From Hypsibius dujardini (taxonomy: Eukaryota; Tardigrada; Eutardigrada; Parachela; Hypsibiidae), in contig LRSR01010396.1 in assembly GCA_001579985.1 (NCBI GenBank), positions 1 to 36,955 of the forward strand: DNA of 36,955 bases, given 5' to 3'. Position numbers and translations under genes: made by a program. Below, in pieces: positions 19,878 through 31,300 of the stretch (positions are counted from its first letter, which is position 1; each line of letters starts with the position of its first letter). The notes under the pieces are model-generated. The model saw only the letters and a list, made by a program, of their open reading frames with translations, was not told the DNA's origin and made no database searches.

Positions 19878-22441
19878 ATGCCGGTCGTCCGGAGGGAACG
19901 ACACCGATCGAATTCCAGCTCCCCGAAACTCCTCCCGTCCCGGACGTTATCCCCGCGAAATGCAGCTGCCGCGACTGGACATCGATTTCTCCAGCTTCAC
20001 CATCACAGCCACCATCACCACTCGGGAAGCGGTGGGTTCACTGCGACGGCTTCATCGAGCGGAATGGGTGGAAGCACTGGTGGAAGTGAGCCGGCCAAGC
20101 TGGCTTCCTCCTCTTCCTCCTCCTCCTCGTCCTCTGTTCGGGCTGAAATTTATGCCCCTCTGCCGCCGCCGATCCTGACAACACGCAACAACAACAATAA
20201 TCCATCGGCATCCACATCCAGCTCCCCCGACAGCAGCAGCAGCAACGGCAGTCCGTCCTCTTCCTCCATGCTCTTCTCCCAGTCGTCGTCGTCGTCGCAT
20301 CCCTCGCTGGGCATGTCGCTGCGGAATCACACACGGAATATTCTTTCCGAACAGCAGCAGCAGCAACGGTCTGCTCGAGAGGATTTAATGCCGCCCGGTG
20401 GTGGTGCCGGACGACGGTTACGGGGCGTGGATTTTCGGGACATGGATTATGCTTCATCCTCGAATTCAGGTAAGGGAAGTTGTGCAGTTTCTGTTGATTG
20501 ACTTGTAATAAAAAAAACTAATATTTTCCGTCGAGTGCGAATTGTTACGAATGGATTTTCGTGTTAATCGTTACCGGTGTACCGGATCCCGGTAACGTGA
20601 GAAAAATATGGGCAGATCTATCATTAAGATTTTATATGGGCGAGGCGTGAGACATTTTCCTTCGATTGATTTCTAATTCGTTTCTGATGGAGCACGTGAG
20701 AGATCGATCCTGATGGATGTTTTCCCTCTCAGTTCTACATGCACCGTTCCTTCTCAATCCCCATGTTCAGGATGTGTGTTTGGGAGGAACATGCAAGTAT
20801 TGGATCATTGATCGTTTCGCCCCCCCTAGAATTTCGTAATTATATTATTCGATTTTTAGCAGCGTCGTCTCAACGTGATGATAAAGGGGCGGCCGAAGAA
20901 TGTCTTGAGACTTGAGGTGTTAGTCTGATGAGGATGTTTGGTCGGGAGTAGGCTTCCCAAAACCGTATGCCTGGATTTTGTCTGACTGTTTTCGTACGAC
21001 TTCACTATCCGTTTTTGCTCTCCTCTTCCGCCGCGCACTAGGAGCAGCTCGCATTTGGCGACGACAGCATGTTTATTTACGGTCCTGCAGCACACTGTGT
21101 GCAGAACCGGGAAAGGAGAGATTGGTATAGGCGAGAGGCCGAAATTGCAAGCCGGACCAAGGCCATCATCAGTTCACGAGGACGAGGAGGGATGGATGGA
21201 AATCAGCATGCTGGAATGCGTCTGCTGCGCACACACGCATATACACACCTGATGCATGGGAAGAGAGGGGCGTTTTCCCGGTATTCTATAGTAGTCTCCC
21301 TGGCGCTCTCTCCCCCACACACTTGCTATTCACGACAGCAGATGCGACTGATAATAATCGATTTCGCTTCCCCCCCCCTACCTTCCCCCCACGGAAACTG
21401 GTCAGAGAGGTTGTTGTTGCGTATTTGCCATTCCCGGACAGGCCCGGCCCTGAATGTGGATGTGTGTATATGCATGTGTCTGTCTATCTGTCTGTCTGTC
21501 TGTCTGTCTGCATGTGTGTATATTTTCGAGTCTGGGTCATGCTTGTTTGTCTCCCTTTCGGACACTGGGTCGCATGGGGCACGAAAGGAAGGGAGACAGA
21601 CGGAGGGAGAGAGAGCGAGAGAGAGAGTGCCACAGCTGAAACTGAAAGGAGCGGCATTGTCCGGCCACGGCCCCCGTTCGCGTCCGCGTGCATTTTCTTG
21701 ATTACAAAATGGATTTATACGCGCTGCCTGTGCCCGCTGGACTCGATCCGACTGGACGGCGAGATGGAGAGAAATGCTCATGCATAACAGAGTGGTGTCT
21801 GTCGACGGTGCCGGGCTGTGCTTGCAGACACCATCTCTCGCTCGCGCGCGTCCGGGACACAGCGGCAGGCAGTTCTGGCGTTCTGCTTCCGCGGACGATG
21901 GATGGATTGATGGCTGGTGGGCCTCGTCGGCCGGCCGGCGTGGAGGAGGAGGATGTCATCGAGGAAACTTGTCTGCCGCTGCACAATCTCGAGGAAATCA
22001 GCGCGCTCGCGCACTCACGAAGATAATGTTTCTTCCGTGCCTCTGGATGGAGCCGAACCGGCGCAGTGTGCTGACTGACTGCTGAGACACGAAAACTTGT
22101 GAAGTGATGGGCATTGTTGCGTGGCGCGCTGCGATAGCTGATGATGGACGGGGCTTAGGTTTCGGAATGTGTCTGTCTGACTAACGCCTACGGGACCCTC
22201 TAAGTTAGGTGCGGAGGGCGTTGCGTGAGTAATCAGAGGATGGATGGGGACATGAAAAAAACAACCCTTTCTATGACTGCCTGATTACTCGATTAGTTTG
22301 GCCATCTGACTGCCAGTCTGTCTGTCTGTCTGTTTGTCTGTCTGCCTGCCTATATGTCTGCTCTGTCTGTCTGTTCTCTGCCTGTCTGTTCTCTGCCTGT
22401 CTATCTCTCTGTCTATCTCTCTGTCTATCTCTCTGTCTATG

Positions 22442-22502
<61 letters not shown>

Positions 22503-23871
22503 TGTCTGTCAATGTCTGATTCTGTGATTGCCCGTACTGCCTTTAATGGATCCGTTCCTGCTTGCCTTGAACCTGAATGGGCTTTGTCTTGGACCTCCAG
22601 TCAAACCAGAAACCTTTTCCGTCGAGCCATTGTCCGATTCCAAAGAAAGGCCATGAATAACTTTGAATCCGTAAAGAATGGTCCGCTCTAATGGGTGGGT
22701 GTAAACCGAACGCAGTTCCCAGAGCTGCATCACCAAAGGCTAAAATGGAGCGCGACGTGAGTGGCCGCGCTTTTCGTCGTGCCAGAGGAGAAGAAAGACG
22801 ACGGAAATTGCACCGGCGGAAAAGGCAGCCCGAGGAGAGAGAGGCCGAACGAGACAGAGAGACAGAAGTGGATATATAATTTCTTAAAGCTGCAATTATG
22901 CATCCTGCCATTAAGAGATTTGTGTCTTTACTGCCTGGGCAATCGTTGGTTGGTCCGGCCTAGGCAGAAGCCGTGTTCACTGGACTATTTGGTCTGGCGT
23001 ACATGTAAAAAGCGCGGCGAACGTGCCTTGAAGTTTCTCCGGTACTTCTCCTTGCCGGTATGTCTGTGTGTCTGCGTGTGTTTGTCTGTGTGTTTGTGTA
23101 TTTAAATCCACTTTTTGTTTCGGGTGTGTATGTACTTTGTGGACCGACCGGGGGTGAACGAGGGAGAGAAGGCGGTGGCCATATTCCGAAACGGTCCACT
23201 AGACATCGATAAAGTGCGGTCGTATAATTTTATTTTTATATATTTCAAGTTTGGCGGGAGGCAAATATTGGATTACTTTCCCTGCATTATTATTATTATT
23301 ATTATTATATTTTCCGCCCTTGGACGGTGTATGTGTGTGTGTTCTGGATTTCGCACGCCCGAGCCATAAGGTTACTATCATTAGTCCATTCCGCCATCAG
23401 TCATTTCCGCCGCTGTATTCCAATTTCCGTATTCCGCGTTGTAAAATGTCTGATTACCTTCTTTTTTTCTGTGCGTTTATTTTTATGTTGTCTGTCGGAA
23501 CTGTGAAGGAGAGAAATTGTCCTTGCCTGACGGACTGGTAATACTTATGAAGGCCTGATCGATTGCCAGTCGGCATGTTCAAATAGGCTAGGATTGTGAG
23601 TTTTCTCAATGCATATTTAAAATTAAATATTTGTTTGCCTGGCTTGAAGAGGAGTGGAATTTTCGGTACTTACGAGGGACGCGATGCGAGCCATTTTCCA
23701 GTTGAATTTGCGGTACGTGTTTGTGAACTGGCTGAATGTGCTATGTTTTTCAAGCGCCTCATTGAAATTTCGTCCATTTTTACTCGGTGGTGGTTGGTTT
23801 GGAATATTTGAAGATGTAATAGACTTCACAATTTATTGCTGTAGTTTGCATCGGTTTGCTGTATTACTTGG

Positions 23872-23909
<38 letters not shown>

Positions 23910-26900
23910 GCCAGACTGTCTGTTTTTCAGTGTCTGCCTGTCTGCCTGCGTGCTTGCCTGTCTCTCTGTCTGTGTATCTGTCTGTCTGTCCGCTCTGTCT
24001 GCAAGTCTGTTTGTCTGTCTTTCTGTCTGTGTTTGTCTGTCTGGATGGCTGTCAGGATTGTCGGCTGTCTGCCAGTTTGTCTGTCTGTCTGTTTGTTGGC
24101 TGCTTAACAGTCTGTGTGTCTCTGTGTCTGTATTTTGGCAGTATGTCTGTCTGTCTGTGCTGCACAACCCAACCCACTCGGTATGTCCAAAGCATACACC
24201 GTATCGGAAGTGGCTACAACAGCTTCACTCGTTTTCGCCACTTTCGGAGGCGTTGCACGTTTCACAGTGATTACGTGCTGCAATCTCTCGAAAGCGCCCT
24301 CGTAAATTGGTTGCCGCGCTTGCCGCGCATTCGCTGGGCACGTCGCGGCGAAAAAAACTCCGCTGCAACGTAATGCATTGCCAAACTACCGTTAAACTCT
24401 CTCTCGTTGCGAGGCTGTGCCGTGTGAGAGCGGCAAATTGCATTCGGCATTTCTCGCAGCTCGCAATACAACGAGTAGTGTATAAACAGTATACAGCATT
24501 GAGTTATTTTTCTTGTGCCTATTATATTAGCGCTTTCGGTATTTTCTCTCTGGCGTCGTGTTGGTGCATCAACAATTACCCCGATCTGTGTGTGTATATT
24601 TGTGTGTGTCCGTGACTGTGTGTGTGTGTGTGTGTGGAAGGGGAACTTCCAAAATCCATCATGTAACCCGATGAAATGTTGTGTGGATAAATGTTTTGCT
24701 GTGCCCACACCTGTGTCAACACCAGCGGAGAATGTCCTGGATATTCCGGCTAATTCCTTTGCTCCTTTGTTCTACGGCGCTGTACGGTGGCCCGTTCAGG
24801 CGGTCATTTGCATAGTCGATTGGTTGATTGGCTACTCCAAAGGGGTTCGTACTGGTCTGGACGGATTTGTCGGTTGATTGCTTGATTGATTTCGTGCGGC
24901 ATCCGTTAATCGTTCCAAACCGTCTGAAATAGTTTTGAAAAGTAATTTACTTTGCTTTCTTTATGAACTTTTTTACTAGTTGGAGCAGTTTGAATTGCTA
25001 GGAAGTAATTTTTGTGGCGGCGGAACTGACGACGATGTCTATTTTAATTTGCTAAACAGGAACATCTGTGCTTCCGCTCATACTTTTTGCCATTTGACTT
25101 GGCATTGAGCATGCGTTTTACCAACTTTTTGCTGCTCGTTTCAGATCTCACCACCACTCGAGGTGCAGCAGCCGGAACGGCTCGCCAAATGTACCCTTCC
25201 CAGTCGTCAGCGACATCGTCGTCGTCGTCGTCGTCAGCCTCGTCTTCCGGAAATAACAACCACCTCCACAGCCACCAAGCAGGCCTCCCTGCATCATCAC
25301 GGTCGGATCCCTGCATTCGCTTGTTAGCCGATGTGCCGGACGATTTCGCTGAAGAAAAGGTATTTACAGAGAAACAACGCTTGCTTGATTTTATTTGTTT
25401 TATATTTTTATAAAATAAAATAAAATGATTACTAAATAAAATTTTAATTTATCCTGCTTTTATCGAAATTCCCAATCATTTTAGTAGATTTAATAGAAAG
25501 ACAGTTTTTATTGAAAAAGGTGATAGGCTTTACTAACATTCCAAATTCATTTAGTATTATTCTTATTTTTATAAAATGGACATTTAATGCCAGTAAAATT
25601 GAAGTAACGTGTTCCATTTGTCCAATCGAGCAATCAACGCACAGAATGGGACAGAGTCAGTTTTATTTTGCCTCCAGTGACGTTTTTTTGATGGCAATCT
25701 TGGGGAAGGAGAAAACATTTGCTTCGTTAATTTCTCTGACTTGCAACGCGATTTTTGTCCTCAATTATTATTGTCCGTCCGGAATGTGTGTGACAGTGGT
25801 GAGTGGTGTATGCCTGCCACTCGCGTATCGCTGCATTATGACTCGGAGAGAGAGTCGCTCGCTCTGCCGGTAAATATAGGCCAATAATAAAAGCAATCTC
25901 GCATCTGCGCGTTGCGTGGCGAGGAGGGGGCTCCTGCGATTCGACCGACCGTCGTGGATTGGATCGCCGCGTGCACACCACGGAACGGACAGTGATAACT
26001 CGGCCAGTAGTGGCGGCAAGCAACTGATGTGAACGGGAGGGTGCTTGTGATGTGAAATGGGCAATATTTCGCCGGTAGCACCAGCGGAGCGCCATCAGTG
26101 CAAGTGATGTGACTGACCACTCAGCCGTCCATCAACTGCATCTCTTCCGCTACTGCACACAATATTCAAGAGATGAAATGCCGGCAGCAGCACTGCTGAA
26201 TGATCGACCGGCACCGGCGCCGGAAATCGGGAGCCTGAATACTACATGACTACTAGTACTAGAGTATGAAGAAAGTGTATCCTGTCTCTGCCCCGTTTAC
26301 CAGTTCCGCTACCCTGTATGTCTGCCTGCCTGCGGACCCACCTATCGGCCTTGATGTATGCCTGTCTTTCTGTCCAACGTGACTGACCTTGTCTGACTGT
26401 TCTTATATCGTGGACTGACTGTCTGCCTGCCTATCTGTCTAACTGTATGTTTATCCTTACTGTCTGTCTGTCTGTCTGTCTGTCTGTATCTGCTGTGCCA
26501 CCGCTACCGCTTTCGGGTATCTCCACTGGTGCGCCGTGATGTGCCGACTGCCTGAACTGCATTGCACCCAGGTGACGCCGACGGAAGGGACTGTTTCATG
26601 GAGGCCTGGTCGTAGGTATCACGTCGATCTCTGGCAGACTACTGGACATTCTTTGTATGCCAGTCATCACCGGGACTTCTGATTCCTTGATTGTACCGAG
26701 TATCTCGTGGGATACCGATGACCGGTTTCAACTTGGACCACCCTCTTTCATCGAGACATCGTATATTACGACGCCTTTCCGTGCTTTGGGTGTCTGTCGT
26801 AGCTCTGCGGCTGCAACTGCGTTCTCGGTTATGCTGAAGACGTCAAATCTTGAAACGCTTCCGAGCCTCCACAAGCACGCACTTTAGTGGCAGTTTGAAG

Positions 26901-27632
26901 TATTCAAGACGCGCGAGCGCGATTCGCCAAGTTGAGGCACTCACTCCGCTGCACACACTGCGTCGCGACCGTGCGATCATGGGATCACCATGGCGCCCGG
27001 GCGAAGGGGAGACGACGTGGACCATATAATGGTGGCGCTTATTATAAGCCGGACGGTGTGGTGTGTTTGTTCTGCCTTTCAAATTCAGTCTGCGTGTACA
27101 CAAATATCTGTCTGTGTCTCTGGCTGTGTGTATTGGAATTGGAATGGCTTGGCCGGTTTTTCATCTGAAAACTGAGCGCCGCCTCGAGGTAGCAGCGTGT
27201 ATGCACTCTTTGTGGGGAAAGTGAAATTTCCAGTTTTCGGACCAAGACACGGCATCACAGAGTTGAGTCGAGTCTCGCTTTCATGTGTCGTGGCTTGAAA
27301 TGCTTTCAACGGGTTTAAAATGCGTCTTGCGAGGTCTGAAAAGTGCACTTTCGCTCTTTCTTCATCGAAAGCACTTGAATCCGTATTTTTATTTGTGATG
27401 TGCGGGGTGAGGTCAATGTTCTCCCGGAAAATTTTAAAGTAAAGAAAGGCAAGCATGTTTGATGGTTACTTTGCTCGTCCTTCCACTTGGCTGATTTACT
27501 AACGGGTGGGGGACAGACAGGCAACTAGGCAGACAGACATAGGGGTACAGACAGATAAGCATACAGACAGACAAACATACATACATACAGACAGACAGCC
27601 AGACAGACAGACAGACAGCCAGACAGCCAGCC

Positions 27633-27681
<49 letters not shown>

Positions 27682-28350
27682 TACATACATACATACATAC
27701 ATACGTGCAGACAGACAGACAGTTTGATAGATAGACAGATAGTCAGTCAGGCAGCAAGGCAGCCAGGGGGATAGGCATCTAAGGGAGGTGTAACCTTATG
27801 TTTTCTCCGCTTTTCCTTTATGGTGCTATTATCTCCACGGTTGACTGCTCAAAGACGATAACCGAATAACCGTAAGGAAAGATTGCAAAGTCTCGGAAGG
27901 TGCCACTTGAGACCGAAACCCTGCTGCTGAACCGCGGCTGGATGCCAAGATGATTATCGTTACCCCGCCGCCGCCTGGAAGCCTTCTTATCAACCGGTGC
28001 CGCGCAAATGACCTGAGTGCTGTCTTTTGTTTTCTTTTTTATATGCCGTCCCCTTATTCGACATTCCATTCCGAACCGACGACCATGAACGCGCGGGAAA
28101 CCATCTCTTTTAATAAGCCCTCATTTCCGATCTCCAGTCTGGGCTAAACTGGCGCTGACTTGGACCACCAATTTGACTGGTAGTGGCTCGAACTCGGACG
28201 TCACGGCAAGCCTGTTGCCTAATGAGGGAGTGAGAGTAGTTGATCTCTGTCCCTCTCATCATTCACAGACCCGGATGTGAATCGCATAAAGGCGTTGTAT
28301 GAGTGGTGCGTCTGCGTGTGTGTGTGACTCAAGAAACCTTTTTCTTCAAG

Positions 28351-28384
<34 letters not shown>

Positions 28385-31300
28385 CTTGACGAGGAAGATG
28401 TCTGAATGAATCTGACCAAATGACGAATCATTTGGTGATGACGACGAGCAGTGTACTTGTTCGTTCGCTCACTCACCGACCGACCATGCCACGCGATTTG
28501 GTGATTCAAACACTGGCGTGGGTCTTGTTTTTTAATCCGGCGCCAGTGGGGATGACTGGACTAGTCTGTCTTAATTTTGATCTACATACGGGAGAACTTG
28601 CTCAAGTTCGAGTGGAGAGGAAGAAGATGGGATTGGAGATCCCGGTCGTGGGAAAGATTTTTAATTGCGACGCCAGATCAGTATGCTAATTAAAGAAGGG
28701 ATGCGCGTATATACCGGCGCATCATCATCATCGCATCAAGACGCGCCTGAAATGGCTCATTACCGTCGGCCTGTCAGTCCGCAGTGTGATTTTTAAAGAT
28801 TATCCCCCCCCCTCCCCACCAGCCCCCTCTTGAAATGTTGGGGTGAAAAGAAAGATAAGAGCCCAGACGATGGCGACGGCTACTCCGATTTGCATCGCGC
28901 TTTCAACTTGTGGGCAGGTCAAACTGACCCGTGCTCGGGCAGGGGGTATTTTAAGCCGGTAATTGTGCACTCTTGTGCCCTTCAGTCCCGGTCCCTGTTG
29001 CTGGCTTGGCCTTTTGTCTGTGGTCGTCACGGGAAGGAGAAATAATCGTGACACTTGTTCGCGTTTTAAAAGGCGGGATGGAGGACTGGGGGATGTGAAG
29101 GGGAGGAAAGGAGAGGGAGGGGGATGAGGAGAGAGGGAGATCAACTTGTTGAATGTGAGAGTTCGTGTGAAGGGCAAACGAAAGTGTTTGTGTGTACCGT
29201 TGTGTGGGCGAACAAAATGGAGGGAGAGGGAGAGCACACCTGTGGCATTTTGTGTGAAGTCCCTTAGGGAAACTCCTCACATCTGATCGAGTTCTTGACT
29301 TGATTATTCAAGTAGAGATTTCTTAACAATTACGACCTGTGATCGCGCATGTATAAGACGATTATTCGTCTTGTCTATATGTCTATATGTCTGACTGAGT
29401 GAGTGCGTGTCTGTTTGTCTAACTGTCTGCCTGCCTGTTTATTTCACTGTCTGCCTTGCCTGTCTGACTGCTTGCTGGTCTGTGTCTTTAACTTGTCTTC
29501 CTACCAGACCAACACATATGTGCGTTAGTCTGTCTGTCTGTCTGACGTGTCTGTCAGAATGTCACTGTCGGTAATTTGATTCATTTTTTCCAGATCGCGG
29601 TCGTTTCAACCATGTCATTAGAGGAGAGCTGGGACCATTGGTCATTCGAGCGGGCTATCATAATCCCCCCTCTTCTTTCTCCCAGGAACGGCTATACCAC
29701 TTTATTGGTCTTGCCTATACGCAGCAACTTCTTTGTCCAGTGAGAGCGAGAGAGATTCTTTTACGGCTTATGAACCTGTGCCTGAGCCTCACGAGTATAA
29801 CCAACGAAGAGAATAAATAATAATGATTAATCTTCTGACGAAGTAAGGGTCCCCCTCTCGAGACAATTGGCTATTTGTATCCTGTGGGGGTCGCCCCCTT
29901 ATCTTTTCGCCCATCCGAATCCGAGGGGTGATCGCTCAACGGAGCGCGAAACAAAGGGATCGGCGCTGCGAAAGTGAATCGGAGAAGGAAGCAGCAAAGG
30001 GGGCAGGACGTATAGGAGAAGGAGAAAGTAGCCTGGGATAATCGTCTGGTTAGTGGTTGGTTGCGACGCGGCCATTTCTTCTTCGTCTCCTTCATCAGCG
30101 TGATGGATTTTAGCGCTCTTTGGTGATTCACTTGAAGGGGGCAGGGGAGGGAAGAAAGAATGTGTAATCGCATAGGCTCTCAGTCTTCTCGTCTTATTTC
30201 TCGAAGCTTACTTGTGTGGGAAGGAGCGACGTGGAAATTCGATCGCGGGGCATTATTCATTTGGCCAAGCCGGGCTTTTATTCGTCCCGGCTTTTCTTCC
30301 TCCGTCCGTCCGTCCACTTTCTCCCACTCGCGCACTTCCCCCCACATTGGAATATAATATTATTTTTTCCTCATCTGGATCTCATTAACTATTCCCCGGC
30401 ACGGTCAGGATAGGAATTTGTATTGCGGGGGAATAATTTATCGCGGTGTGTGTGTTGATTGGATTTTAGCACGTGCACCCTGCTGCGATTGGATTTTTTG
30501 AGCCGCGGTGACTTTTTGGGAAAACATTGGGAGTGGTCATTTGCCCGTCATACAGATGGCCTATCTCAATGGTGGAATGGTCTATGAAATTGCTAGTCCC
30601 GTGCAGGAAAACTACTTGTGGGATTATTATTATCAGCCCGAGGAACAGCATCCGGCGTCTTTGGTGAGGCTTGGCGGGGGTTTTATTTTTACTGTCCGTC
30701 CCCGGAGGGTTTGTCTTGGTCTTTGGAGTTGCGATTCGTTGTTCGTTGAATAGAAAAAGTCGCAGGCGACGGACCTGACAGGCGTAGACAAAAATCAGGC
30801 TAATTTCCACGTCCGTATCGGTATTTTCCATTTCTGTTTTGCCTGTACTCCGTTGATAGTGAGTGTGTTTCATGCCTGCCTTGATGGAGTAGTGAGTGAA
30901 TGTCGCAGCAAGCAACTGCCAAAGTAGAAATTGAGAACAGCGGTCACTGCGTAAATTCCGTTATTAACAACTGAAAATGCGCGTTTGTCTTGTATAGCAT
31001 GATGCAGCTGATTGGTGAAATGTGATTATTGCTGCATATTTGTTTTTTTTTCTGGTTATGGCAGATTTTGCGAAAGACTTGATATATTTACGAAAATACA
31101 TTTTCGCTTGTTCGATTAGTTTTAATTCATGAGCCGAGACGCCCTTTGGTAATATCATCTTTAATTCGATTTGGCCGATATTAATTATTATCATCATTAC
31201 GGAGAATTAATTCCGGCGCCGTTATCTTCCAGGGCTCACGACGAAAACGTCGCCGCCTGATGGACATGATCGACACGAACGTCCCCTCCAACCATCCCGG

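Larger units (their letters stand above)
20470..25144 (+). other. Intron 1 of the RNF38/44-like gene
   Basis: This 4.7-kb intron runs from donor GTAAGG to acceptor TTTCAG. It contains TCTG arrays at 21476-21513, 22310-22505 and 23872-24165, an ATT run near 23289-23308 and GT runs near 24617-24636. Long open frames here are products of the tetranucleotide repeats (Ser-Val-Cys-Leu repeats). A GC-rich stretch at 21640-22080 has a long open frame but no recognisable protein. Confidence 0.7.
25360..31232 (+). other. Intron 2 of the RNF38/44-like gene
   Basis: This 5.9-kb intron runs from donor GTATTT to acceptor TTCCAG. It holds tetranucleotide arrays at 26395-26490, 27516-27745 and 29368-29556, a CT run at about 28351-28382, and the candidate exon at 30556-30663. 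No nested gene is recognised. Confidence 0.65.

Noticed and set aside
23856-24270. Long open frames of Ser-Val-Cys-Leu repeats (also at 12137-12445, 15503-15917, 22285-22519, 27434-27727)
   Set aside because: They are translations of TCTG/CAGA arrays. A 4-bp repeat with no stop in any frame stays open on both strands, so these are not proteins.
16681-28170. The motif CTTGGACCACC seen near 16688, 26731 and 28159
   Set aside because: Three short matches with little flanking similarity are not enough to define a repeat family.
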